A stretch of DNA of 64,000 nt from Ammoniphilus sp. YIM 78166 (lineage in GTDB: Bacteria; Bacillota; Bacilli; Aneurinibacillales; RAOX-1). Positions 48,162 through 56,229 of this stretch are shown in pieces. The stretch is taken from positions 186,001 through 250,000 of the forward strand of contig NZ_SDLR01000003.1 of assembly GCF_004522215.1 (NCBI RefSeq), in the 5' to 3' direction. Every line of letters starts with the position of its first letter. The first letter of the stretch is position 1. Below the pieces are notes generated by a model that ran no database searches, had not been told where the DNA came from, and saw only the letters and a program-made list of their open reading frames with translations. A program made the position numbers and the translations under genes.

Positions 48162-48923
48162 TTATGAATATCCACCTCTAGGTTCAGGTAACTTTTTATA
48201 TTCTAATCGAGATTGGATTATTTCATCTCTTATATACCAATCAATGAGTTCCTTCAGTTTTATAGCTTCATCTACTTCCGAAGCAATTCCTTTTTTCCAG
48301 TATATTTCTTTTACTTCTCCATTAAACCGTATTTTTAAGTAATAGCTGGGATGTGGAACTTCAGCAATATTACGATCAGGATTAAATCGAGTAGGATAAT
48401 CTAAAATGTTGATTCTTCTCATTTCATCATAGATCGTTTTCATTTCTTCTTGAGAAAGTGCTAAGTTGATGGTGATTGGCGGATCAACTACCATGTCCTT
48501 TGTAAATGTATCCTCAAATGTGTTTAAAATATTCTTATTTCCAACTCCGTATTTGACTGAAAATTCAAAGTCCATCGGCATTTGAGCAGGCATTGCATTA
48601 TTCTTAGTATTTTTTATTGATTCTTGAACAGGATACTTTTGCCGGAGTTCTTTATACTCCTTGAGGTCTTTACTTATGGAATTAAGTACGTTGTTCATGT
48701 CTTCAATAGGTCCGGTTCCATCTCTTGAAGAGCTGGCGTAGAATTTTTTATAAAAGGGAGCATCGGATTGTAATCTTTGGGTTGAGGTATCCACAATATA
48801 TCCAAGCGAATAGATATTCTGTTTTATTCGTCTCATTATCTGTTTGATCTCTGTTACCTCGTCATTTGTAATTACAAGTTTTCGTCTTACTTCACTATGC
48901 CAACAGGTGCTTAACATTGGCAA
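48162..48923 (-). CDS. Hypothetical protein, 253 residues
   Basis: No recognised domain. The N-terminal part is charged and helical (about 15-110). The second half has a KIRFNGEVKEIYWKKG strand pair and a final helix of the kind seen in uncharacterised secreted Bacillus proteins. The start is uncertain: the frame begins at TTG with MPMLSTCWH, which looks like the tail of a lipoprotein signal whose front is missing, and no ribosome site is obvious. It may be N-terminally truncated. Confidence 0.55.
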   Translation of the reverse strand: MPMLSTCWHSEVRRKLVITNDEVTEIKQIMRRIKQNIYSLGYIVDTSTQRLQSDAPFYKKFYASSSRDGTGPIEDMNNVLNSISKDLKEYKELRQKYPVQESIKNTKNNAMPAQMPMDFEFSVKYGVGNKNILNTFEDTFTKDMVVDPPITINLALSQEEMKTIYDEMRRINILDYPTRFNPDRNIAEVPHPSYYLKIRFNGEVKEIYWKKGIASEVDEAIKLKELIDWYIRDEIIQSRLEYKKLPEPRGGYS

Positions 48924-48995
48924 GAGATAACGAGAGTGAAAATCTGTTAGATATACTAATTGAATATCCGCATCAATAATAAGGGGGTGTTCCTT

Positions 48996-49401
48996 CTGCG
49001 GTGGATTTTTTCGATTTTAACCATTTTGCTATTACTTTCATGGAGTTTACGTTGGTCGCAATTAGAATCGGAACACTCAATAGAAGGACATGCGCAAGTA
49101 TCCTATAAACTAGATAGGTGGACGAGACAAACCTGGGGTGTTTATTTTCCCTCCACTTGGAGTATGGAGTGAAGGCATAGATATACCGCTTTATCCGTCA
49201 GAGAAGCGCTTTGTTTCAAATGATGAGGTAGTTAAAGAGCTTGAAAAACGAGGAACATCGGGTCAATTAGTTGACGCTTGGCGTAATAGAGATTTTGCTA
49301 CATACATCTGGATAAGCCTCACGGTATTATGTTTAATCGGCTCGATAAGATATTGGAGAAACTTCAAAACCGAGAGCAAAATGTACGACGGAATTCGTTA
49401 G
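48996..49401 (+). pseudogene. Hypothetical two-helix membrane protein, frameshifted
   Basis: An N-terminal membrane helix (RWIFSILTILLLLSWSL) and a linker ending RQTWGVYFP are in one frame. The continuation PPLGVWSEGIDIPLYPSEKR, a soluble stretch and a second helix (YIWISLTVLCLIGSIRYW) is in the next frame. A one-base insertion in TTTTCCC near 49147 would explain it. The likeliest start is a CTG at 48996, 8 bases behind AAGGGGG, because no ATG or GTG fits. The product is unknown. Confidence 0.6.
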
Positions 49402-49427
49402 CACGGGGACGGGATCACATCCGTCCC
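49390..49427 (+). repeat. Inter-gene cassette motif with hairpin (a)
   Basis: GGAATTCGTTAGCACGGGGA belongs to the recurrent GGGATTCGATAGCGGGG motif set of this region. It runs into the hairpin GGGACGGGAT/ATCCGTCCC (49406-49427). Confidence 0.5.
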
Positions 49428-49502
49428 TTGCTTCGTTAATACGGTAACTGGCAGGTGTTGTACAAGAACGAAGAAGCAAAAGTATAGAGAGGGGGATTAG
49501 AC

Positions 49503-49826
49503 ATGATTGGTTTTGATTGGCTTAATAATGGCAGTATCGTGCTTGGAATTATTGCTTGGATACTTCCTGTTGTAAATTTCGGACGGTATGAAAAGCATTA
49601 CCATTGGGTCACTCGTTCCATAATGAGTATTAGTGCATGTGTTATTTCTTTAAGTTTCCAGATTTTCTATATCTATCATAAAGTAAAGATTGAGGAGTGG
49701 TCTACTCTTCTAGACACAATGGATGCCATTGCGTTTGTTTCAGCAGTTCTTCTCAGCGTTACCATTATATTAAATGGAATTACTCTATTTGTATATCGTG
49801 ATAGAACCGCAAAGCAGGTTATTTAA
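49503..49826 (+). CDS. Hypothetical membrane protein, 107 residues
   Basis: Three hydrophobic segments (about 10-25, 37-56 and 72-95). It resembles small uncharacterised membrane proteins found in many Bacillus genomes, which share the LGIIAWILPVVN start and SFQIFYIYHKVKIEEW middle. Function is unknown. AGAGAGGGGG precedes the ATG. Confidence 0.7.
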   Translation: MIGFDWLNNGSIVLGIIAWILPVVNFGRYEKHYHWVTRSIMSISACVISLSFQIFYIYHKVKIEEWSTLLDTMDAIAFVSAVLLSVTIILNGITLFVYRDRTAKQVI

Positions 49827-49867
49827 TCCAAGCGTAGTGAATGAGTATATTTGAAATTAACCGGAAT

Positions 49868-49895
49868 GGGAATCGATAGCACGGGGAGGGCAGTT
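49868..49895 (+). repeat. Inter-gene cassette motif (b)
   Basis: GGGAATCGATAGCACGGGGA followed by GGGCAGTT. Same motif as (a), here without a clear hairpin. The region 49896-50047 holds an additional ribosome-site-like AGGAGG at about 49950 but no supported gene. Confidence 0.5.
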
Positions 49896-50047
49896 ATGTG
49901 GAATAACCGAATCTAATGAAAGCACGATTTAATCCCTTATTGCATATAGGAGGTTTTAATTGGAAAAATTAACTTCACCATAAATAATATCAACGTTAAC
50001 GTTAAGTACATCAACAGCAATAAGAGTAGTAAAGGAGAAATAAAGTC

Positions 50048-50671
50048 GTGACATTAGAAGAAGCAATCAAAAAAACAGACGAAGCATATGGCTTAATGGT
50101 TCAAGCAAGTCGTTTAATGACAGACGCAGTGATGAACGGTTTTTTATTTACATGGCAATGGTGGGCTGGGGTTAGTTTAGCCGTTATTCCTTGGATGCTT
50201 TGGTTTTTCTTTAGAAAAAAAGAAAGTTCAGATCGCTTACTTTATGCAGGATTTTTAGTTATGCTCTTAGCTTCTGTAATGGATCTTTTAGGTACTTCCT
50301 CTGGAAGATGGACGTATCCAATGAAAATACTTCCTACTACCGCCATTTTTCTTCCTTATCAATTTACGGTAATTCCTGTTTCTGCCATGTTTTTTCTGCA
50401 AATCAAGCCGAATCTAAACCCTTTCTTAAAAGCGATTGTTTTTGCGGGGCTGGGTGCATATATTGGATTGCCATTATTAGCAATGTATAATTTTTATAAT
50501 CCAAAAAATTGGGCATACACCTACTCATTCTTTATATTGATGGGTATTTACTTGGTTGCACATTGGTTCAGTCGAATGAATAACTTTGAAAGAATTGAAT
50601 TAAATGATCCCAAAAAGTCCAATCGTAAATTGGACTTCAACGTCTTGCGAAGAAAGGAAAAAATACGATAA
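50048..50671 (+). CDS. CBO0543-like membrane protein
   Basis: A 207-residue protein with about five membrane helices. The pattern AGVSLAVIPWMLWFFFRKKE, then YAGFLVMLLASVMDLLG and the aromatic middle GRWTYPMKILP resembles the CBO0543 family of spore-former membrane proteins of unknown role. The N-terminal 30 residues are soluble and helical. GTG start with AAAGGAG upstream. Confidence 0.75.
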   Translation: MTLEEAIKKTDEAYGLMVQASRLMTDAVMNGFLFTWQWWAGVSLAVIPWMLWFFFRKKESSDRLLYAGFLVMLLASVMDLLGTSSGRWTYPMKILPTTAIFLPYQFTVIPVSAMFFLQIKPNLNPFLKAIVFAGLGAYIGLPLLAMYNFYNPKNWAYTYSFFILMGIYLVAHWFSRMNNFERIELNDPKKSNRKLDFNVLRRKEKIR

Positions 50672-50750
50672 AAGAGAAGTTTGTTTAAATGACTTAAGCC
50701 CTTTGGAAAGTAACCAGAAGGGTTTTTCACATGAAATTCGAGTAGTTATC

Positions 50751-50814
50751 GGGATTCGATTATTGAGGAACAGTGTGCCATCGCTGTTCCTTTTTATTGT
50801 TGAAGTATTGGGCA
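50751..50814 (+). repeat. Inter-gene cassette motif with terminator (c)
   Basis: GGGATTCGAT (50751-50760), then the terminator GGAACAGTG/CGCTGTTCC with TTTTT (50767-50795), then TTGAAGTATTGGGCAG (to 50814). This order, motif then hairpin then GGGCAG, recurs in the region. Confidence 0.65.
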
Positions 50815-50867
50815 GGATTGTTCAAATAACTGTATAATTGAAGTTAAAAAGTTGGAATGAGGAATGA

Positions 50868-51377
50868 ATGATGAATATTCGTGTTTTAAATGAGTCTGAT
50901 GCTCATGTTTATCAGGAATTACGATTGAGTGCATTAAAGACCAATCCAGAAGCATTTGGTTCAACATATGATAAAGAAGTCCACTTTTCAATGGAAACAG
51001 TTGAAGAGCGAATAAAACCTTCTAAGGACAAATTTGTTTTAGGTTCTTTTGATAAAATGGGTTCATTAGTTGGAACTGTTATTTTTATTCGTGAGAATAA
51101 TATTAAAACTACTCATAAAGCAAATGTTTATGGTATGTATGTAGCTCCAGAGGTTCGAGGGAAAGGTATAGGAAAATCACTTATTCTTGAACTAATAAAG
51201 CAAGCAAGAAATTGTGAGGGGTTGGAACACATAAATCTAACAGTAGTATCGAATAATCAATCTGCAAAGAAGCTATATGAATTTGTCGGTTTTGAGGTAT
51301 ATGGAACTGAGCGAAAAGCATTAAAATTCGATGGGCAATATTATGATGAAGACTTAATGGTGTTTACTATAAGCTAA
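50868..51377 (+). CDS. GNAT family N-acetyltransferase
   Basis: A 169-residue acetyltransferase. The acetyl-CoA-binding motif A is VAPEVRGKGIGKSLILELI at about 94-112, and NQSAKKLYEFVGFEVYG is motif B. The substrate is unknown. Two ATG codons in tandem start it, with GGAATGAGGA upstream. Confidence 0.9.
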   Translation: MMNIRVLNESDAHVYQELRLSALKTNPEAFGSTYDKEVHFSMETVEERIKPSKDKFVLGSFDKMGSLVGTVIFIRENNIKTTHKANVYGMYVAPEVRGKGIGKSLILELIKQARNCEGLEHINLTVVSNNQSAKKLYEFVGFEVYGTERKALKFDGQYYDEDLMVFTIS

Positions 51378-51384
51378 TTAAGAC

Positions 51385-51427
51385 GGGATTCGATTGCGGA
51401 ATACTGACTGCTTTTTGCAGTCTTTTT
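51385..51427 (+). repeat. Inter-gene cassette motif with terminator (d)
   Basis: GGGATTCGATTGCGG (51385-51399), then GACTGC TTTTT GCAGTC and TTTTTTT (51406-51429). Confidence 0.65.
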
Positions 51428-51505
51428 TTATTCGTTACGCTTTATGCATGTAATGTTTAGACAAGGCACTTTCTATTGGTAAAATAGGAGAGAGGAGGGG
51501 TTTTT

Positions 51506-51893
51506 TTGAAACGTATTTTAGGATTGATGCTTACTTTTACCTTTATGTCAGTGGCTTGTTCAATAAAAGAGGATACAACAGTAATCCCAAAAGAGCTTTT
51601 ATCAGATCAAAAAGGAAAATACAGCTATCTATCTGTTCATCCCGAAGGTAATGGTATGGTTAGTCCTCTTTTTACCCACCGAATTAGATAAGTTAGAGAA
51701 TGTGTTAACGGAAGGAGTCAGTATGTTTTTAGAGAATGCACAAAAAAGATATGCCACTTTAGATATTGAAAAAGCTCCTTATTTTATCTTTTTCGATACA
51801 AAAGATATTGTGTTTCAAACAGATAATGAAAGCGAAGCGACTTCGTTTTTAAAAAAGGAATTAAGTATAAAACAGAAGAATGGAATGCATTAA
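51506..51893 (+). pseudogene. Small lipoprotein gene with frameshift
   Basis: A TTG start behind AGAGGAGGGG. The signal peptide MKRILGLMLTFTFMSVAC (lipobox SVAC) is followed by about 35 residues to HPEGNGMV. The rest (LFLPTELDKLENVLTEGVSM to KKELSIK) is in another frame beginning about 51651. Joined, this gives a lipoprotein of about 125 residues of unknown function. A one-base change near 51650-51670 is implied. Confidence 0.6.
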
Positions 51894-51950
51894 AGCGGAG
51901 ATTTCTTCAACTAAAGGGGATCTATAGCTAAGAACCATTAATTATTAATA

Positions 51951-51992
51951 GCTGCCACGTTTGATGGCAGCCTCTTGTTATTGGGCAGTTTA
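51951..51992 (+). terminator. Terminator and cassette motif (e)
   Basis: GCTGCCA, loop, TGGCAGC (51951-51971) followed by CTCTTGTTA and TTGGGCAGTTTA (51981-51992). A further CAACAAACGAGTTAAA lies at about 52008. Confidence 0.65.
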
Positions 51993-52051
51993 TCTCATTT
52001 TCTTTTTCAACAAACGAGTTAAACCACTTTGAAAGTCGTATAAGAATATAA

Positions 52052-52671
52052 TTAGTAGGCGATACCTACACGTGATTTTACATAATCGCTTGTTTTTATC
52101 TGTCTAAATGTAAATTCTGCTGTATCCGGTACGGATATTTCAACTCCACCCTCCGGCAAAAAATCTCGGTCTATTCGATATTTGCCTACCCTTTCTCCAT
52201 CCGGCAAGTACGTAGGACAGACAATCGTCCATTCGAGGGTTGATTGTTTGAGCAGATAGTAAACTTTATGATGTTCTTTCGCTGCACGGGTTGATTTACG
52301 CTTTGATTCCTTGACTGATAACGCAGAGAATCTGGGGTGGTTCTACTTTGCAGGATACCTGCAGATCCTATAGTTATTATTCGTTTTATACCTTCGTTTT
52401 CCATTGCTTCGATAATAAGTGGCATACTTTCTGATAGCGTGGTTGTGCCATCAGTATTTAGTGCACTAATAACTACATCAATCCCATGCATTGCACGTAT
52501 GATATCATCTATATTTAAAACATTCCCTTGAATAATGGTTAAATTTTCATTATTGATTTGAATCTTCTCTGGAGTGCGAACTAATACAGTAACATGATGT
52601 CTGTCATGCAGGGCATAAGTAACGATTTGACTTCCAACTCGTCCAGTTGCACCTAAAAGGAAAATATTCAT
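52052..52671 (-). pseudogene. NmrA/SDR5-type NAD(P)-binding protein with frameshift
   Basis: The N-terminal Rossmann motif is FLLGATGRVGSQIV. Frame one runs to about DSLRYQSRN and is then lost. On the same strand the next frame supplies the missing half: [33 protein letters not shown] and [15 protein letters not shown], to a stop at 52052. One missing base in the CC run at 52309-52310 (GG on the coding strand) restores it. The intact protein would be about 205 residues, a putative NADH-flavin reductase-like or NmrA-like protein. Confidence 0.8.
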
Positions 52672-52737
52672 AAGAACGAGCCTCCTTTTGCAAATACTAA
52701 TATTATACTATAAAAGTTTTTTATTGTTTCAACGAAG

Positions 52738-52764
52738 GGATTCAATAGCGGGGAAGGGATCGGC
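52738..52764 (+). repeat. Inter-gene cassette motif (f)
   Basis: GGGATTCAATAGCGGGGAAG followed by GGATCGG, directly preceded by TTGTTTCAACGAA. Best-preserved example of the motif set. Confidence 0.55.
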
Positions 52765-52784
52765 ATGCGGTTGAGGTGAAAGCA

Positions 52785-53339
52785 ATGAAAGAAGATAAGA
52801 GTGAATTGATTTTTGCATTTCCATCATGTTTACATAACGATGTTAGATCCGTCTTAAACCTATTTCCACAAACAACCGGTTTAACTTACACACCACACTT
52901 TTTCGAAGTGATTTCATGTGATGAAACACTATATATCCCTGAACGAATTTATTATGATGTGCCTTCTTCTAAGCAAATAGATCTACTCTCATTTGATCAG
53001 CAGAAAGTTTTAGATACTTTGTTTACAAGACATCATAATGGTTTTGTAAGGGAAGAGAAGGTGAAGGAGATTATTCGTTCAGCGAATGATGACATTTGGA
53101 TAATACCTTATTTAATAAAATTAGTCGGTGAATATGTAATCGAAATATTACAAGCCATTAAGGAAAATCTTCATTTGATTGATATTGAAAAAATAAAGGT
53201 TTTTCTCTCCGAGAACCCAAAGTTTTATCAAACTATCGAAAGCCGTGTAATAAGTTATTGGGACTGTTATTACCGCCGTCGATACCCTAAAAAAGAGGAC
53301 TATGTTGGGTTCGATATACTAAGTCATTTTAATGCCTAG
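52785..53339 (+). CDS. Hypothetical protein, 184 residues
   Basis: A soluble alpha-rich protein without recognised domain. A C-terminal block rich in aromatic and basic residues (YWDCYYRRRYPKKEDY) stands out. ATG 52785 is chosen because GAGGTGA lies 5 bases upstream. It stands alone between cassette motif (f) and terminator/motif (g). Confidence 0.65.
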   Translation: MKEDKSELIFAFPSCLHNDVRSVLNLFPQTTGLTYTPHFFEVISCDETLYIPERIYYDVPSSKQIDLLSFDQQKVLDTLFTRHHNGFVREEKVKEIIRSANDDIWIIPYLIKLVGEYVIEILQAIKENLHLIDIEKIKVFLSENPKFYQTIESRVISYWDCYYRRRYPKKEDYVGFDILSHFNA

Positions 53340-53380
53340 AAAGAATTTTTGTTCCGACGGGGACCGATAACAGATATAAG

Positions 53381-53430
53381 GATGCCGGATGTCATCGGCA
53401 TCTTTTTCTTGTTCAACAAAGGGCAGTTTA
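53381..53430 (+). terminator. Terminator and cassette motif (g)
   Basis: GATGCCG, loop, CGGCATC and TTTTTC (53381-53407), then TTGTTCAACAAAGGGCAGTT (53409-53428). A diverged GACGGGGACCGATAAC lies before the stem. 53431-53580 shows no gene. Confidence 0.7.
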
Positions 53431-53585
53431 AAAAGGGATGGTAGAATGGGAGAAACTATTATGAACTTCTGGAGCTGAATGAAGATTGAAAGTTATTCCC
53501 ATCACACCAGGTGTCTCCCGCAGGCCAGAAGGAAATTCTTGCAAGAATCCAACTTGTTGTTGGGAGGAGAGTAATATTTCAACAG

Positions 53586-53625
53586 TGTAGAAGAATTTCA
53601 CACCGAACAGTGGAATTCTTCTACA
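53586..53625 (+). promoter_or_regulatory. Pair of palindromic activator sites (UAS), copy 2
   Basis: TGTAGAAGAATTTCACA (53586-53602) and AGTGGAATTCTTCTACA (53609-53625). Both spacing within the pair and distance to the promoter (49 bases) are the same as in copy 1. Confidence 0.78.
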
Positions 53626-53674
53626 ATTATCGACCGAGTTTGTAGGGATCATTAGCAATATTAAGAATAATCTG

Positions 53675-53691
53675 TTGGCATAAATTTTGCA
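53675..53691 (+). promoter_or_regulatory. Sigma-54 (-24/-12) promoter, copy 2
   Basis: TTGGCATAAATTTTGCA has correct GG/GC spacing. It drives the second IWKGEK-family gene. Confidence 0.82.
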
Positions 53692-53774
53692 TATTTAAAT
53701 ATGTGTAAGTGCTTTCAATGGAAAACAAGAAAAGAGATTCTGCAATTAAACCATTGCTATTGGGGGGCTATATA

Positions 53775-54017
53775 ATGATTTGGAAAGGTGAAAAACTTGT
53801 AACGATCAAGGATTTTTTGACCAAAGGCATTAACCTGTGCGAATCGCAAGAAGAAGCAAAGGCCTTCATGGAACTTTATCGGGCAGAAAATCCACGAGCA
53901 GATGAAAACATGGACTTCATGAGTTGTTATTATACTTCTGAAGATATGCTGCGGATAAAAAAATGGTTTGATATCGAGAAGCAGAATTATGCCAGTCAGA
54001 TCTTGATGGCCAATTAG
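53775..54017 (+). CDS. Unrecognised 80-residue protein (IWKGEK family), copy 2
   Basis: Paralogue of the protein at 46262, differing at 14 of 79 residues. It begins MIWKGEKLVTIKDFLTKGIN and keeps ENPRADEN-DFMSCYYT and MLRIK-WF. Start ATG 53775 has GGGGGG 6 bases upstream; an earlier in-frame start at 53709 would add residues not shared with copy 1. It is transcribed from its own sigma-54 promoter. No function can be given. Confidence 0.8.
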   Translation: MIWKGEKLVTIKDFLTKGINLCESQEEAKAFMELYRAENPRADENMDFMSCYYTSEDMLRIKKWFDIEKQNYASQILMAN

Positions 54018-54247
54018 AATTCCTTGAAGTGACCGGAGATGGAGAGATCCTCATTATATAGATAAAAATCAAAGCTGCCAGGCGGGACCTTGAGCTGCTT
54101 TGATAACCTACATATTACCGGAGTAGCAAAATTAAAGCTTTACAATATACAAAACCGAGTGTCGGGCACGTGCTGTCCAAGGTGGGTTACTTTAATTGTG
54201 CATCTCAAAATATTCCGTTAAATCCAATTCGAAAGGTTGTTGTTAAT

Positions 54248-54361
54248 ATGAAGAACGCAATTGTTTCAATCACAAAGGGTTTATTTTTTGGCGTTTTCGG
54301 GATTGGATTAGTGGTATTTTTAACATCGAAAGAATTTCGGGATATTACGACAAATCTATAG
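54248..54361 (+). CDS. Possible single-helix membrane peptide, 37 residues
   Basis: MKNAIVSITKGLFFGVFGIG and then LVVFLTS form one hydrophobic helix with a basic N-terminus and a charged tail. An AAAGG site lies 11 bases upstream, so translation is plausible but weak. It may instead be the end of a longer decayed frame that opens at 54170. Confidence 0.4.
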   Translation: MKNAIVSITKGLFFGVFGIGLVVFLTSKEFRDITTNL

Positions 54362-54389
54362 TAATTCTTAAGGTCTGGGAGAGGTTTAA

Positions 54390-54953
54390 ATGACGTTACT
54401 TTCAGAGATTCTTAAATACAATAAGCAATACGTTGAAAATAAGGAATATGAAAAATACCAAACGACTAAATTCCCTGATAAAAAGATGGTCATTCTTACA
54501 TGTATGGATACTCGACTTGTTGAATTATTGCCGCAAGCGATGAACGTTAAAAATGGTGATGTAAAGCTGATCAAAAATGCAGGAGCGATCGTTTCACACC
54601 CGTTTGGAAGTGTGATGCGGAGTATCTTAGTTGCAATTTATGAACTTGGAGCAAAGGAAGTCTCTATCGTCGGACATCACGGTTGTGGGATGAAAGGGTT
54701 AGAAGCTGATTCTTTCTTAGAAAAATGTGGACAAGCTGGATTAGATGAAGAAATCATAAAGACCTTAACCAACGCAGGTATTGATATCAAAAGTTGGTTA
54801 ACAGGATTTCAATCGGTTGAAGAAAGCGTCGAACAAAGCGTTAAGATGGTCAAAAACCATCCCATGTTCCCAAAGAACATTCATGTTCATGGACTTGTTA
54901 TCTGTGCAGAAACAGGAAAATTAGATGTAGTAGTAGACGGATATCAGTCCTAA
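54390..54953 (+). CDS. Beta-class carbonic anhydrase (YtiB-like)
   Basis: A 187-residue enzyme that hydrates CO2. Zinc ligands are Cys38, His96 and Cys99, with the Asp40-Arg42 dyad (TCMDTR and GHHGCGM). It is similar to the small Bacillus YtiB type. GGGAGAGG precedes the ATG. It could be co-transcribed from the sigma-54 promoter at 53675, as no terminator was found between. Confidence 0.92.
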   Translation: MTLLSEILKYNKQYVENKEYEKYQTTKFPDKKMVILTCMDTRLVELLPQAMNVKNGDVKLIKNAGAIVSHPFGSVMRSILVAIYELGAKEVSIVGHHGCGMKGLEADSFLEKCGQAGLDEEIIKTLTNAGIDIKSWLTGFQSVEESVEQSVKMVKNHPMFPKNIHVHGLVICAETGKLDVVVDGYQS

Positions 54954-54960
54954 TTGGTCT

Positions 54961-55000
54961 AAAGCAAAACCTTATTCAATTGTAAAGGCTTTGCTTTTTT
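54961..55000 (+). terminator. Rho-independent terminator after carbonic anhydrase
   Basis: AAAGCAAAACCTT pairs with AAAGGCTTTGCTTT, followed by a T run. Confidence 0.8.
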
Positions 55001-55088
55001 CTTTTTGGGGTATTGATGTGTTTTAGTCTGATAGGCATGTGGTATACCCCTTATTTTGGTTGTGGTACAATTTGGTAGAGGTGATTTA

Positions 55089-55247
55089 ATGGGTTTTGGC
55101 TCTTTACTGATAATTTTGGGTGTCGTGGTTTTGTTGGCGATGGCAATAGAAAAGAACGCAAATAAAATAATATCAAAGCAGGAAGAAGAAATACATTTAT
55201 TAAGAGAAATATCAAGTAAATTGTCCGACCTAAGTAAAGATAAGTAG
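55089..55247 (+). CDS. Small membrane protein with coiled-coil tail, 52 residues
   Basis: MGFGSLLIILGVVVLLAMAI forms one helix, followed by a heptad-like charged region (KQEEEIHLLREISSKLSDL). AGAGGTGAT precedes ATG 55089. The type is common in Bacillus; no function known. Confidence 0.6.
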   Translation: MGFGSLLIILGVVVLLAMAIEKNANKIISKQEEEIHLLREISSKLSDLSKDK

Positions 55248-55264
55248 TATTGCATTACCTAACC

Positions 55265-55289
55265 AGATTCGTTAGCGTGATAAAGGGAT
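55265..55289 (+). repeat. Inter-gene cassette motif (h)
   Basis: AGATTCGTTAGCGTGATAAA followed by GGGAT. The last recognised copy of the motif set, next to the IS110 remnant. Confidence 0.4.
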
Positions 55290-55445
55290 ACTCTCTGGGC
55301 ATTCTATTTTTTTATTCCACTCCCTCAGTACGATTTAATTTTCTCTCCAATACTCCCTTATTCGCAGGGTTTCGCCCTTATTAATAGGTGTTGAGGATAT
55401 GTCTTTAATATTTCTGGGGGATAAGGTTCATGTTCTGAAAGTTTT

Positions 55446-55890
55446 CTACCATCATTCCTCCGTTTCACCCAAGTTTTTTACCCTTAACATTGTTGGAGTG
55501 GATGGTGGCTTTGAACTCCGGATTATAGATGACTAGGTTCATAGTCGCCATAAATAGGAAGCGTCGAAGTCGTGACCGTCCACGTTTAGATAGTACAATT
55601 TGTCCTTTCCACTTCCCTGAACTGGCCTCAGTAAGATGGAGTTCTGCATGGCGCAACAACGCATTTCTGTAAGCGAGTCAACTCAGATCCTCCGCTTTTC
55701 CAAGAATCCCAGCTAGGGTAATGGCACTGATTCTTTTAATGGCTAGGATCTTTTTAGCGAAGGAAATCGTTTAAAAGACTTTAATGGCTTCTTGTTCAAT
55801 GGCCTTAAGTTGTGTTGTAGCCAGATTATATTCCGTAATTGCTTCAGGGATTCGATAGTTCAATAACGTATACAAATTTAAAGAAGGACT
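55446..55890 (-). pseudogene. IS110-family transposase remnant
   Basis: On the minus strand the C-terminal transposase domain is legible: ALLRHAELHLTEASSGKWKG, IVLSKRGRSRLRRFLFMATM and NLVIYNPEFKA. Upstream pieces (IPEAITEYNLATTQLKAIEQ, then ILAIKRISAITLAGILGKAEDLS) are separated by stops. The DEDD catalytic N-terminal domain is absent. No terminal repeats were identified. Confidence 0.8.
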
Positions 55891-55925
55891 TCCTCCAACA
55901 TAACAGTTGAGAGAAGTCCTTCTTT
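55881..55925 (+). terminator. Terminator-like hairpin
   Basis: AAGAAGGACTTC pairs with GAAGTCCTTCTT, followed by TTG. It lies at the outer edge of the IS110 remnant. Confidence 0.55.
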
Positions 55926-56032
55926 TGTGATTTTAACTGCTAATCTTTTTTTGTCTTTAACGGATGTGGCTCATCACCTACTTGTATTAGATGTAGCGCT
56001 TTTTACTTTAAGTGTTGAAAATATTTTCAATA

Positions 56033-56072
56033 TGTAGAAAAGTGCTACAACAAGTTATAGAAAATTTCTACA
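56033..56072 (+). promoter_or_regulatory. Pair of palindromic activator sites (UAS), copy 3
   Basis: TGTAGAAAAGTGCTACA (56033-56049) and TATAGAAAATTTCTACA (56056-56072). The same 6-base gap as in copies 1 and 2; 38 bases to the promoter. A GAAAATATTTTC palindrome lies just upstream. Confidence 0.75.
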
Positions 56073-56110
56073 ATTCGGTGGCGTTTGCTTTATATATGAA
56101 GGCTTTTGTT

Positions 56111-56127
56111 TTGGCACAACTCTTGCA
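56111..56127 (+). promoter_or_regulatory. Sigma-54 (-24/-12) promoter, copy 3
   Basis: TTGGCACAACTCTTGCA, closest of the three to the consensus. It drives the Sda-like gene and probably acr3. Confidence 0.87.
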
Positions 56128-56178
56128 ATATTTATTAACATGAATGATTGATTAAAAAAGTAAATGGGGAGGGCTTTC

Positions 56179-56211
56179 ATCATTTGGAAGGGCGAAGAAC
56201 TCGTGACGATT
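56179..56211 (+). pseudogene. Leader remnant of a third IWKGEK-family gene
   Basis: ATC ATT TGG AAG GGC GAA GAA CTC GTG ACG ATT encodes IIWKGEELVTI, the first residues of the family, behind GGGGAGG. The start codon equivalent is ATC instead of ATG, and after 11 codons the homology ends. The remnant is in frame with the Sda-like gene from an ATG at 56164. Confidence 0.7.
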
Positions 56212-56229
56212 AGAGGAGGTGATGAATCG

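Noticed and set aside
56017..56028. GAAAATATTTTC palindrome as a Fur-type or other operator
   Set aside because: Too short and AT-rich to be informative next to the better-defined enhancer pair.
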